NCBI RefSeq assembly: GCF_000403435.2
Contig: NZ_KE159707.1
Coordinates: 64,274 to 128,273, forward strand
DNA: 64,000 nucleotides
Source of the DNA: Oscillibacter sp. 1-3
GTDB taxonomy: Bacteria > Bacillota > Clostridia > Oscillospirales > Oscillospiraceae
Direction: 5' to 3'
Shown in pieces: positions 1-8,247 of this stretch (position 1 is the stretch's first letter; each line of letters opens with the position of its first letter). Made by a program: the position numbers and the translations under genes. The notes beneath the pieces were generated by a model that saw nothing but the letters and a program-made list of their open reading frames with translations, ran no database searches and was not told the DNA's origin.

Positions 1-2333
1 ATGATCTGGACATTTCCTCCGCTGTCGAAGCCGCAGACAATGCCCACATGGCTGTCGCCGGGGTAGAAGACCAGATCGCCCGGTTGCGCATCCTCCCAGG
101 TAATTCCGGTGCAGTAGCTGTGCTGTGCCGAGGCCCCGCCTCCGTGGCCTATGATGTAGCTCCCTCTGCTGACATTGTAGAAAACCCAATCGACGAAGCC
201 AGAGCAGTCCAGGCCGTAGGGCCGGATGGTCCCTGTGCTAGGGCTTCCGGCGGCCCAGACCTCCTTGGGAGTCCCCCAGCGGGAGTCCCAGCCTAAGACA
301 AGGCTTTTACCGCCCCAGAAATAATTGACCTTTCCAAGAAGCTGATAAGCCATCAGCACCACCTGACGACGCTCCTCGCTAAGATCGTCCGGCAGGCGGG
401 AGAGGATGTCCCGCACCTCCTGGGGTGAGAGGGTCATGCTCTGGTTACTGCCAATCAGGTTCTGGAACAGATCCTGATACTCGGGCTTCAAAATTTCTTC
501 CAACAGAGCCTTTTGCTCCTCGGTAAAGCCGTATTCATCCGCAATTTGCTGTGCGGTTTTTACAGTGACAGAAATATGCAGGATGATTTCATCGTCCTCA
601 TCCTCATGCTCCACCGTTTCCGCGGCATAGGTGATCTCGGTCATATCCCAGAAAGTTTCTCGAAGGACAGCCAGATTTTCGCTGGTAAGGATCGAAGCAC
701 CGGTGCCATCACCGCTGGAAACGCACACCGAGTAGACCGCCAGGACATTCGGCCAGTTGGCTGTGACGGCCGCGATTCCGCTTTCGTCCATGTCCAGCGT
801 ATCATAAGGATTGTCCGTTTTGATTTGCTCGATCTGGGCAGTGAGTTCCCCGTTAAGCTGGGCGACGGCCTCCGGAATCGTCATTCCGCTGCCGGGATCG
901 GAGAAGAACAGGCCGAAAGGAGAAGTGACCAGCAAGCCCACGATACAGATGATTAACGTGATCACGGCCACCACCCAGCCCCCAGCCATGATGGCGGCAG
1001 CCATTTCCCGAGCGGCGGCGACGGCCTTTCTTATGGCCGACACGGCAGCTTTGCCCACGCCCTTGGCGGTAGCCGCTCCGGCCTTTGCCGTGGCACGAGC
1101 GGCCTGTACGGCCCGCTGTGGGGCCTTTGCCGATGCCTGAGCCGTCTGTGCCGTTTTGGCGGAGCGCTCCGCTGTTTTCACAGCCTTCCGAGCAGTTCGA
1201 TGAGTGGGCTGGATTCCGTTTTTGGACACTTTAATCGTGGTTTTGCCCTTCGAGGCACCTTTGGATATGACTGTACCGCTGTTTTTCCCAAGTCCGCCGT
1301 CAGTCGGTGTAAAACCATTTTGACCGACGGAGAGCGGAGGTGTTATGCGCTGGCGGAAAGGCGGTTCTGCCATGCCGCCGCTCCGCGGACTGGCGCTTGT
1401 ATCGCAATCAGTCCGCCGAAGGGCTTCCTTGCGCCTGGACCGCCGCAGTCCTGACCGTTTCATAGCCTCCTTCCGGCCCTGGGCCTGGATGAACTCCTTC
1501 TCACCTTGGGCATAAGCCGGGGATGAACCTTTGGCGGGAGCCGATCTCTTTTGACGGAAAAAGGACCGTTCCATCCTTTGGCCCGGTTCTCTTGCCTGGG
1601 TGGGTTTTTCCGCTGCATTGTGAGCGTCCGTCCTCTGCCGGCGAATGTAGGAATCCCTCGTCTTAATGTCCAGCGGCTGTTGGGATGTCCCCTGCCCGGC
1701 AGGCGGCGTAGTTTTCGGTTCAGGGCGGCGCCCAAGCTGGGACGCTGGCTGGGATGCTCCCGCCCTGATATGCGGCGGCCCGCCAGAGACAGCCTGCTCC
1801 AAATCTACCGGCAGGGTGTCTGTGCCGCCGGAGAACGCTGTTTGCTGAACAGCCTCCCGCGTCTTGATTTTCAACGGCTTTGCGTTGCTCTGAGGGGACG
1901 CATCAGAATGAACAGGGCCCGGAGCGGACCGCTGGCGGCTGGCGGGCCTCGGGCCTTCAGCCTGCCGGGGAGCCGCTTCTCTGGTTTTGACCCACACACG
2001 CTCCCGGCCATCTGTTGACGGCGGGGCCTCAATCGGCGGTTCCGCTTCCGGGAAATCCGTATCAGGCGAAGATTCTGTGCCCACCGCCTTACCGCCGTTC
2101 TTTTTCCCTTTCAGCAGAAGTTCCACGCCGCGACTTCCCCAGTGGACGCCCTTCCAGGCGGCGTCCTCGATCTGATCGCCGCCGCAGCCGTCCTGTTGCC
2201 CTCGTTGGCTGGCGTCACGGAACTGGCCCCGGAGACGCTCTGTCCCATCTGAAAGGCCGCGACGAAGGAGTTCCTTCGGCGCGGCATGGACTTTTTCTTT
2301 CGCCCTTTTTTCCAGCGCGCGTTTTTCTTTCAC
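1..2333 (-). CDS. NlpC/P60 cell-wall hydrolase of the conjugation module (CD1108-like), partial
   Basis: The gene runs off the left edge; 777 residues are visible. The N-terminal half is low-complexity, basic and Ala/Lys/Gln-rich. One membrane helix lies near residues 445-475. The C-terminal NlpC/P60 peptidase domain shows the catalytic Cys in DCSGF (near residue 710) and the His in GDSHVGIV (near 762). Such proteins open peptidoglycan for the Gram-positive type IV secretion channel. The best start is a GTG at 2333, because an in-frame TAA lies six codons upstream. Family members I recall carry a longer charged N-terminus, so this copy looks 5'-truncated where the plus-strand tag gene now sits. 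Confidence 0.85.
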   Translation of the reverse strand, partial: MKEKRALEKRAKEKVHAAPKELLRRGLSDGTERLRGQFRDASQRGQQDGCGGDQIEDAAWKGVHWGSRGVELLLKGKKNGGKAVGTESSPDTDFPEAEPPIEAPPSTDGRERVWVKTREAAPRQAEGPRPASRQRSAPGPVHSDASPQSNAKPLKIKTREAVQQTAFSGGTDTLPVDLEQAVSGGPPHIRAGASQPASQLGRRPEPKTTPPAGQGTSQQPLDIKTRDSYIRRQRTDAHNAAEKPTQAREPGQRMERSFFRQKRSAPAKGSSPAYAQGEKEFIQAQGRKEAMKRSGLRRSRRKEALRRTDCDTSASPRSGGMAEPPFRQRITPPLSVGQNGFTPTDGGLGKNSGTVISKGASKGKTTIKVSKNGIQPTHRTARKAVKTAERSAKTAQTAQASAKAPQRAVQAARATAKAGAATAKGVGKAAVSAIRKAVAAAREMAAAIMAGGWVVAVITLIICIVGLLVTSPFGLFFSDPGSGMTIPEAVAQLNGELTAQIEQIKTDNPYDTLDMDESGIAAVTANWPNVLAVYSVCVSSGDGTGASILTSENLAVLRETFWDMTEITYAAETVEHEDEDDEIILHISVTVKTAQQIADEYGFTEEQKALLEEILKPEYQDLFQNLIGSNQSMTLSPQEVRDILSRLPDDLSEERRQVVLMAYQLLGKVNYFWGGKSLVLGWDSRWGTPKEVWAAGSPSTGTIRPYGLDCSGFVDWVFYNVSRGSYIIGHGGGASAQHSYCTGITWEDAQPGDLVFYPGDSHVGIVCGFDSGGNVQI

Positions 2334-2357
2334 TTTTGGAATGATTTATCACCCCAC

Positions 2358-2386
2358 TTTTCATTTTTATTATCTTGTGGTAAACT
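2358..2386 (+). promoter_or_regulatory. Candidate promoter for tag
   Basis: TTTTCA (2358-2363) and TAAACT (2381-2386) are separated by 17 bases, upstream of a GGAGG at 2396-2400. The match to sigma-A consensus is weak (4/6 in each box). A promoter is expected here because tag opposes the surrounding operon. Confidence 0.35.
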
Positions 2387-2409
2387 GTCGGAAAAGGAGG
2401 ATGCCGAAC

Positions 2410-2988
2410 ATGGAACAGATTCGAAGATGCGAGTGGGCCGGACCTGACCCGATCTATATGGACTACCACGACAACGAATGGGGCAAGCCTCTTCACGATG
2501 ACAATAAACTGTTTGAGATGCTGATTCTGGAGGGGATGCAGGCCGGATTGGCGTGGATCACCGTACTGAAAAAACGGGAAAACTTTCGGGTTGCGTTCGA
2601 TGGTTTTGATCCGCATAAGGTTGCGCTGTATGGTGACGCCAAAGTCGAAGAACTTTTGGCAAATACAGGCATTATCCGAAACCGGGCAAAAATCAGCGCC
2701 GCCATCGGCAATGCCAAAGCGTTTTTGGAGATTCAAAAAGAGTACGGCAGCTTTGACCGATTTGTGTGGGCCTATGTCGACGGTACTCCCATCATCAACA
2801 CACCCGAAAGCATGGCCGGTATTCCGGCGTCCACGCCGCTCTCCGACAGGATTAGTAAAGACTTGAAAGCCCGCGGGTTCAAATTTGTGGGTTCTACCAT
2901 TATCTACGCCTTTATGCAAGCGGTGGGGATGGTGGATGACCACATGATTTGGTGTCCCTGCCACTCACATAACAGGGAAAATCTCTGA
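2410..2988 (+). CDS. tag: DNA-3-methyladenine glycosylase I
   Basis: The 192-residue protein is a full-length Tag: it begins EQIRRCEWAG, contains the family segments YHDNEWGKP and AGLAWITVLKKRE, and ends with the zinc-binding Cys/His cluster around IWCPCHSH. It excises 3-methyladenine from alkylated DNA. I chose the ATG at 2410, nine bases after AAAAGGAGG; the ATG at 2401 abuts the Shine-Dalgarno. The gene is inserted in opposite orientation between virB4 and the NlpC/P60 gene and converges with virB4 with only nine bases between stops. It is therefore cargo acquired inside the transfer operon. Confidence 0.93.
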   Translation: MEQIRRCEWAGPDPIYMDYHDNEWGKPLHDDNKLFEMLILEGMQAGLAWITVLKKRENFRVAFDGFDPHKVALYGDAKVEELLANTGIIRNRAKISAAIGNAKAFLEIQKEYGSFDRFVWAYVDGTPIINTPESMAGIPASTPLSDRISKDLKARGFKFVGSTIIYAFMQAVGMVDDHMIWCPCHSHNRENL

Positions 2989-2997
2989 TAGCGCTGC

Positions 2998-5334
2998 TTA
3001 GCTTTTGGTTTCTGACAACTTCGTGGTCATCAATTTATACAGCCGGGTATTCTTCGGGAAGCTGTTCACAAAGGGTACAATAGTGCTCCCGCACTTGATC
3101 AGCCCCCGCCCGGAGTCCACATTGGTGATGTAGGAGAGCTGATTATCCGAAATGTTCAAGAGCTGCGCCAGCTCCGCCCGGTCCGTCGCCGCTTGGTTCA
3201 GCATGACCAGAAATTCGCTGTTGGCCAGCATGGTCCGGGCGGTGTGGGACTGGAGCAGATCGTCCAGGTTCTGGGTAATGCCCGTACAGCAGGCGCCATA
3301 CTTCCGCACCCGCTTCCAAAGGGTGAAGAGGAAGTTGGCGCTGTACTCATGCTGGAACAGCAAATAGATTTCGTCAATGTAAATCCAGGTGTTCTTCCCC
3401 AACTTCCGGTTGCGGAGACAGCGGTTGAACACGCTGTCCAAGACCACCAGCATTCCCACGGGCAGGAGCTGCTTGCCCAGGTCCCGGATGTCGTAGCAGA
3501 GAATCCGGGAGCTGGTGTCTACGTTGGTGGGCTTGGCGAAGGTATTGAGGCTGCCCTCGGTAAACAGCTCGATTGCCAGGGCCACGTCGCGGGCTTCGTC
3601 CTCCGGCTGCTGGAGCAGCATGGCGTGGAAGTCCTGGAGCGTCGGGACTTTGCCCCGATAGTCACGGCGGATGTACTCCCGGTAGACACTGGCGGTACAG
3701 CGGTCGATGATGGACTTTTCTTTTGCGGAGAGCTTCCCGGAGCCGACCAGCTGTTCGCAGAGGGACAGCAGGAACTCGGACTTCAGCACCACCGGGTTTT
3801 CCCCGTCGCCGTAGCCCTGTTCCATATCCATTGCGTTGATGTGATTCCGGGAGGCAGCGGAGATATTGACCACCTCGCCGCCCAGGCCCTCGATGAGCGG
3901 CCCGTATTCGGACTCGGGGTCTATGACGATGATGTCGTCCTCCGTGGAGAGGGCCACGTCCACGATTTCCTCCTTCGCCGTGAAGGACTTGCCGGAGCCG
4001 GAGACGCCCAGCACAAAGCCGTTTCCGTTCAGAAGCTCTTTCCGGTTGGCAATAATCAGGTTTTTGCTGATGACGTTCTGCCCATAGTACACGCCGCCCT
4101 GGTCCCGGATCTCCTGGGCCTTGAAGGGCATAAGGACCGCCAACGCCTCCGTGGTCAGGGTCCGCAGGGCGTCGATCCGCCGAAGCCCCAGGGGGAGGGC
4201 GGTGGTCAGGCCGTCCGCCTGCTGCCAGTTTAGGGTCCCGAGCTGGCAGAGGTGCTTCCGGGCGGCGGACTGGAGGGTTTCCGTGTCGCTGTCCAGCTCC
4301 TCCTTGGTATCCGCCAGATGCACCAGCGTCACCACCGCGAACATCATCCGCTGGTCACGGGTGGTCAGGTCGTCCAGCATCTCCCGCGTTTCCTTCCGCT
4401 GCTGCTCCAGATCGTAAGGCACTACGGCGGAGAAATTGTTATTGTTATTCTGCCGCCGCTGCCAGTTGGTGACATTCGTCTCCACGCCCAGCAGGCGGCT
4501 CTGCATCTCCCGAACTGCCTCGTCGGTGGGGACGGGGATCACGTCGATGGACAGCATCATGGTCCGGTTCAGGGCCGTCAGCTCGTTGATCATGGAGTCC
4601 TTGATGTAACTGGCAAACTCCTTGAGGAACAGCACCCGCCCGAACTTATCTCCCATGATGAAGTGGTCTTTTTTGAACTCCAGGCTGTCGGGACAGATGG
4701 CGTCCTTGAAGGAATGGCCCTTCCGCGTCAGGTCCCGGAGGTCCAGGCGGTAGTCCGTTTCCTCGCCGGTGCGGTAGAAGTCATGGAGGACCCGCAGGCG
4801 TTCCACAGCGTCCAGCTCCTCGCTGTGGGCGTCCATGTGGCTGAGGCGGGTGGTGACGTCCGCCGTCACCCGGTCGAAGAAGGCGCGCGCCTCCTCGATG
4901 TTCTTCCGGTGGACGGAGAGGGTGACATACCGCTCCTGGACCACGCTGTTGGAACTGTCAGTGACTTTATCCATGAGCATGGAATTGTACTCGGCTCGGT
5001 AGCCGTCCAGATAATCGTCACGGCGGGGCAGGAGAATCTCCTGCTCAAAGTTCTCCCGGTTCAGCCGCTTGTTGTTGATGGTGATCTTGGTGGTGGAGCC
5101 GGTGTCCAGGGCGTTCAGCAGCTCGGAATAGCCCAGGAACATGGAGGTTTTGTCCTCTTTGGATGCGATGGCATAGTTGATGTCCGAGAAGCGGATGGTC
5201 TTGGAGAACTTGCTCCCGAACTGAAAAATCCCATCCGGCCAGAGGCGGCGGATGGGGATGGCGTCCTGCACGGATTTGGGGAGGACAAAGCCCTCCTTAT
5301 CCTGTTTCAGCGTATTTTGAAGAGTTTTAATCAA
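2998..5334 (-). CDS. virB4: VirB4-type conjugation ATPase
   Basis: The 778-residue protein powers assembly and operation of the type IV secretion channel at the membrane. The Walker A motif GVSGSGKS is at residues 443-450, followed by the Walker B region IIVIDPESEYGPL and a DEIYLLFQ segment typical of VirB4/TraE C-terminal domains. The length is normal for the Tn1549-like family. Its start overlaps the end of prgI by eight bases, so the two are probably translationally coupled. It ends in TKLSETKS, without the basic tail seen in many neighbours. Confidence 0.95.
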   Translation of the reverse strand: MIKTLQNTLKQDKEGFVLPKSVQDAIPIRRLWPDGIFQFGSKFSKTIRFSDINYAIASKEDKTSMFLGYSELLNALDTGSTTKITINNKRLNRENFEQEILLPRRDDYLDGYRAEYNSMLMDKVTDSSNSVVQERYVTLSVHRKNIEEARAFFDRVTADVTTRLSHMDAHSEELDAVERLRVLHDFYRTGEETDYRLDLRDLTRKGHSFKDAICPDSLEFKKDHFIMGDKFGRVLFLKEFASYIKDSMINELTALNRTMMLSIDVIPVPTDEAVREMQSRLLGVETNVTNWQRRQNNNNNFSAVVPYDLEQQRKETREMLDDLTTRDQRMMFAVVTLVHLADTKEELDSDTETLQSAARKHLCQLGTLNWQQADGLTTALPLGLRRIDALRTLTTEALAVLMPFKAQEIRDQGGVYYGQNVISKNLIIANRKELLNGNGFVLGVSGSGKSFTAKEEIVDVALSTEDDIIVIDPESEYGPLIEGLGGEVVNISAASRNHINAMDMEQGYGDGENPVVLKSEFLLSLCEQLVGSGKLSAKEKSIIDRCTASVYREYIRRDYRGKVPTLQDFHAMLLQQPEDEARDVALAIELFTEGSLNTFAKPTNVDTSSRILCYDIRDLGKQLLPVGMLVVLDSVFNRCLRNRKLGKNTWIYIDEIYLLFQHEYSANFLFTLWKRVRKYGACCTGITQNLDDLLQSHTARTMLANSEFLVMLNQAATDRAELAQLLNISDNQLSYITNVDSGRGLIKCGSTIVPFVNSFPKNTRLYKLMTTKLSETKS

Positions 5335-5680
5335 TCTTTAGGGCCTCCTTGATCGTAGAATGGTCCAGGGCTTTTGCGTAGAGATTTTCCGCCCGGAATA
5401 CCAGCTTCTTCGGGTAGAGAAATTCCGAGCGGATGAACGCCAGAACGAAGCGTTCCAGGGTCATGCCGTTGTAGGTAAAAAAGCCGCCGAGGGCGAAGGG
5501 GAACGCAGCCAGGACGCAGATCCAGCCGATTTCTCCTGTTCCAACGACATTCCGCAGGCCGAAGTACACAGCCACGGCCACCACGACGGCCAGCAGGGCG
5601 AACAGGAACTGCCGCAGGGACAGGCCGAAGAACAGGCTTTCCTGGTAGTCCCGGACTTCTTTGTTGATACGAACTTCTAT
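5327..5680 (-). CDS. prgI: PrgI family conjugation protein with an ATA start codon
   Basis: The 117-residue product begins (I/M)EVRINKEVRDYQESLFFG and has two hydrophobic stretches (about residues 22-42 and 50-66), matching PrgI proteins of Tn1549-like elements that sit beside VirB4 in the membrane complex. An AAAGGAGAG Shine-Dalgarno is correctly spaced from an ATA at 5680-5678, where homologues begin with ATG. An in-frame TAA lies just upstream and no ATG, GTG or TTG is available before residue 33. Either ATA is used as a weak start or the start has mutated. The Shine-Dalgarno lies inside the last codons of the upstream gene. Confidence 0.85.
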   Translation of the reverse strand: MEVRINKEVRDYQESLFFGLSLRQFLFALLAVVVAVAVYFGLRNVVGTGEIGWICVLAAFPFALGGFFTYNGMTLERFVLAFIRSEFLYPKKLVFRAENLYAKALDHSTIKEALKID

Positions 5681-5683
5681 GAT

Positions 5684-6088
5684 TTATCTCTCCTTTCCCT
5701 TTGGGGATCGTTTTTTCTGCTGTACTTTCCGCAAATACTTTTCCACGCCCTCCGGGTCAAACTCCCGCAGTTTCTCCATGTCAAACGCAATTTTCGGATA
5801 AGCGCACCGCCCGGAGTAGCCTCTATCCGGGCAGAGCGTCCCAAGCTGATTTTTCAGAACAAAGTCTAAAAGCCCCGTGTTTTCGTCAAAGTCCTTAATG
5901 AAGGCTTCGTTCGCCTGGAGCGGCTCCCTGGGCAGATTGACTGTCAGGAACGCATACGGCTCCCAAAAATCGTCCTCCTTGCAGAGCAGGCTGACCGCCA
6001 GCCGGCCATTTTGCGCGTAGGAGCATACGGTTACTGTGAGCTCGCGTTCTCCAAAGGGGCTGTGAAAAGGCGCTGATTTGATATCCAT
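5684..6088 (-). CDS. DUF4313-like mobile-element protein
   Basis: The 134-residue soluble protein has the DUF4313 pattern I know from clostridial conjugative elements: an LTVTVCSYAQNGRLAVSL segment, PYAFLTVNLP, and KDFDENTGLLDFVLKN, finishing with a Tyr/Cys-containing segment. Function is unknown. It is the gene directly upstream of prgI and its last codons (KGKER) contain prgI's Shine-Dalgarno. The C-terminus QQKKRSPKGKER is one of the basic, Arg-ended tails shared by many proteins here. Confidence 0.7.
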   Translation of the reverse strand: MDIKSAPFHSPFGERELTVTVCSYAQNGRLAVSLLCKEDDFWEPYAFLTVNLPREPLQANEAFIKDFDENTGLLDFVLKNQLGTLCPDRGYSGRCAYPKIAFDMEKLREFDPEGVEKYLRKVQQKKRSPKGKER

Positions 6089-6101
6089 TTATTTCTCTCC
6101 T

Positions 6102-6311
6102 TTATCGTTCCGCGCTCCGCTTTTTCGCGGGCGGCTTCCGCCGGGAGGGGTAGGAAATAAATTCCTCCTCTCCCGCGATGACGCTGAATTCCGCCTTCAA
6201 AAACGGATGCGTTTCCTGCTCCTGGTACAGACGGATCATTCGGATCGCCTGTTCCTTTGAGGCGGTGCTGCCCACCTGCGTTCCGTCTTTGAAAACATAG
6301 AACCGTTTCAT
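6102..6311 (-). CDS. Small conserved protein, KRFYVFKDGTQ family, copy 1
   Basis: This 69-residue protein starts MKRFYVFKDGTQVGS, continues with a QAIRMIRLYQEQETHP helix and an EEEFISYPS segment, and ends PPAKKRSAER. A second copy lies at 18,803-19,012. The two share the core (KRFYVFKDGTQ, SKEQA/TKDRA, RLYQ/RQYQ, EEEF) but have different tails of the same basic composition. No catalytic motif is visible. The stop is 13 bases before the next ATG, with a separate Shine-Dalgarno in the gap, so the tail is not forced by gene overlap. Confidence 0.7.
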   Translation of the reverse strand: MKRFYVFKDGTQVGSTASKEQAIRMIRLYQEQETHPFLKAEFSVIAGEEEFISYPSRRKPPAKKRSAER

Positions 6312-6345
6312 TCTATCCTCCTGAAATGAATCGGCGGACAGACCG

Positions 6346-6374
6346 TTGCAAGGTCTGCCCGCTTATGGTAAGAT
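6346..6374 (+). promoter_or_regulatory. Candidate promoter with overlapping inverted repeat
   Basis: TTGCAA (6346-6351) and TAAGAT (6369-6374) are 17 bases apart, ahead of the plus-strand gene at 6405. The inverted repeat CAGACC-gttgcaa-GGTCTG overlaps the -35 box and could be an operator. Confidence 0.4.
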
Positions 6375-6404
6375 GTCGCAAACCAACAAAGGAGGGCTTG
6401 CGAT

Positions 6405-6740
6405 ATGGCGATTATGGTATTGGGAATTGGGCTTATGCTGTTCCCGCTTTTGCTCCGTCTGGCGGTAAGGCTCCGCCTGGGCATCCCGCTGCTGTACGGC
6501 GCACTGATGCTCACGGTGTTCCACGGCTGGTATCGGGCCAACACCGCCCTGGCGGACGGCATCTTTTTCGCCCTGGCCGGGCTGGCGGCGCTGTCCTGGG
6601 CAGTAACTTTGGCGCGGAAAGCGTTTGGAATTTTAGAAGATATCCTTGTGGACCGGGCCATGTCGAAGGCCCTGGCCAGCCGGGTCCGTCAGGCCAGAGC
6701 GGCGGGGAAATCCGTCGTCAGCACGGAGGGCCTTTGGTGA
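6405..6740 (+). CDS. Small membrane protein, unknown function
   Basis: The 111-residue protein has about three hydrophobic helices (residues 2-20, 25-42 and 51-68) and then a positively charged cytoplasmic tail rich in Arg/Ala. An AAAGGAGGG Shine-Dalgarno precedes the ATG. It lies on the plus strand between two minus-strand transfer genes and its stop touches the end of the VirB6-like gene, so it must use its own promoter. I do not recognise the family. A small membrane protein here could act in entry exclusion or in tuning the secretion channel, but nothing in the sequence proves that. Confidence 0.6.
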   Translation: MAIMVLGIGLMLFPLLLRLAVRLRLGIPLLYGALMLTVFHGWYRANTALADGIFFALAGLAALSWAVTLARKAFGILEDILVDRAMSKALASRVRQARAAGKSVVSTEGLW

Positions 6741-7586
6741 TTATCCCAGCCCCATCAATTCCCGGATGAGCCGGTCGCTCATTTTGATGGCCCCCACCAG
6801 TACAAGCATATTAAAGGTTATCTCGCCCACATAGTTCCACACGATGGTGGCCGCCGCGAGGCTGGTATCCGACAGCGCGGGCGGGGCGGAGGCGAACGCC
6901 GAGAAAATCACACAGGCCAGCACGATCACACAGCCTTCCATGCATATGGCGGCGTAGCTTTTCAAAAACGCTATGCCGATGCTGCTGGAGGGCTGTCCCG
7001 CGAAGCTGGCAAGGGGTACGGGGGCGATAGCGGTCGCCATGTAGAGCTTGAAAAAACGGGAATAGACGGTCAAAATCATCACCAGAGAAAGCACCCAAAT
7101 GAACAGGGACCCTAGCAGGGTGATGGCCCACAGGGGGATGCTCTCCAGAAAGCCCACATCCTCTATAATGGCAACCATCTCGTCCGGCAGGGCCGCGGTG
7201 GACAGCGCTGTCAGGCCCGAGGCGTCCATGATGGTGGTGACCATTCCCTGGCCCACGGTGAACAGCGCCGTCATCAGCTCCATGCCGTGAGACACGGCAG
7301 CTTCGGCCAAGGCGAACCGGACAAAGCATTTGAGGACTTGCTCGGGTTTCTTTAATTCCGTAAAACTGCCACAGGTCTTGACCACGCCCATTACAAAGAA
7401 AATGACCAGGAGGGCGTAACCGATGGCCTTGAGTCCTTCGTTGATATTAAGGATTACCGTCCAAACCCCGCCGCCCTTGAAATTTTCCGGGCTGGTGGAG
7501 AGAAGGGTCCAAATCTCCGCCAGCTTTTCGCTCCAGGTCCCCAGGGCGGAGTTGAGATTGTCCACGATCCAGTTGCCGCTGCCCAT
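6741..7586 (-). CDS. TrbL/VirB6-like conjugation membrane protein
   Basis: The 281-residue polytopic protein has an amphipathic N-terminus (SGNWIVDNLNSALGTWSEKLAEI) and about six hydrophobic segments, including YALLVIFFVMGVV, LWAITLLGSLFIWVLSLVMIL and CVIVLACVIFSAFAS. Size, topology and position between the pilin-like gene and prgI/virB4 match the TrbL/VirB6-type channel component of Tn1549-like elements. It overlaps the upstream gene by one base (TAATG), indicating coupled translation. Confidence 0.85.
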   Translation of the reverse strand: MGSGNWIVDNLNSALGTWSEKLAEIWTLLSTSPENFKGGGVWTVILNINEGLKAIGYALLVIFFVMGVVKTCGSFTELKKPEQVLKCFVRFALAEAAVSHGMELMTALFTVGQGMVTTIMDASGLTALSTAALPDEMVAIIEDVGFLESIPLWAITLLGSLFIWVLSLVMILTVYSRFFKLYMATAIAPVPLASFAGQPSSSIGIAFLKSYAAICMEGCVIVLACVIFSAFASAPPALSDTSLAAATIVWNYVGEITFNMLVLVGAIKMSDRLIRELMGLG

Positions 7587-8056
7587 TACCGCTCCCCGCC
7601 TTTCTTCTGCTGTCCGCTCTTTTTCGGAGTGCTCAAACGATCTCGGACGGCCCGGCGGCCCTCGGCCTCCCTCCGGGATATAGGCGAAAAGAGGTCGGTG
7701 CAGTCGATCTCCCCATTTTCGATTTTCCGGGATATCTCTTTTGCGTCGCCGCCATGTTCCAGGCAGAGCGCCGCCTGCATCATCTCGCCGGGGTAAAGAC
7801 AGCAGGGCTCCAAGCTCAGGTCAACCACAGCCGCCGTAGTCTCCGGCCCGCACTCATCCCCCACAGCCTGGAGGCCGGAGGAGAGAACGTCCAGCCACCG
7901 CTCCACAGCCGCAGCTTTATCTTCCGTCTGCTGAAACCGGACGAACTGCTCCGATTCTACACACTCCACCGCGAAATCCCGCCAGCGGGGGATGGCCTCC
8001 GGCTTACAGCCGGGGGCCAATTCCTTGATACGGTTGAAAAAGTTTTCATAGGTCAT
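7586..8056 (-). CDS. Conserved accessory protein, PxEM family copy 1
   Basis: The 156-residue protein of unknown function shares an N-terminal F-x-x-(R/Q)-(I/L) plus P-rich segment and the motif LYPGEMMQAALCLEHGG with two other proteins in this window (23,525-24,307 and 50,383-51,207). The other copies read LLPSEMAAAAVYMQSG and MLPWEMIGAAIYLQTN. It ends KKSGQQKKGGER, an Arg-ended basic tail. This copy is shorter than the other two, lacking their second half. It sits between the pilin gene and the VirB6-like gene, within the transfer operon. Confidence 0.65.
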   Translation of the reverse strand: MTYENFFNRIKELAPGCKPEAIPRWRDFAVECVESEQFVRFQQTEDKAAAVERWLDVLSSGLQAVGDECGPETTAAVVDLSLEPCCLYPGEMMQAALCLEHGGDAKEISRKIENGEIDCTDLFSPISRREAEGRRAVRDRLSTPKKSGQQKKGGER

Positions 8057-8074
8057 GGAATCACCTTTTCGCCC

Positions 8075-8247
8075 TTATCCGGTGATAAGGGTGAGAATTT
8101 CCTTTGTAAAAGTTATAACGATGCCGCCTGCGATGGTGAGGATGCCGTTGGAACGCTGGGAGGGGTCGTGGGACTGGAAGGACAGGCCCACCTGGAGGAT
8201 GCCGTAGCCCAGCAGGATCAGGCCCACGGCGCGGATGAGGGAGAAGA
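8075..8247 (-). CDS. Maff2/VirB2-like pilin, exon 2 (after group II intron)
   Basis: This exon encodes the C-terminal part of a small two-helix membrane protein: FSLIRAVGLILLGYG, then SHDPSQRSNG, then a second helix ending KEILTLITG. The motif is typical of Maff2-family mobile-element proteins, which I regard as VirB2-like pilins. Read from the terminal A of exon 1, the first codon is completed as ATC (Ile), giving an uninterrupted NLSDFIFSLIRAVG junction. Without splicing the reading frame enters intron sequence and no normal protein results. Confidence 0.8.

Noticed and set aside
2215-2964. Minus-strand 249-codon frame across tag
   Set aside because: It lies opposite the well-supported Tag protein and its C-terminal part lies out of frame with the NlpC/P60 gene; no domain is seen.
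3193-5352. Plus-strand open frames opposite virB4
   Set aside because: They are antisense shadows of a conserved ATPase gene and have no matching ribosome-binding sites or domains.
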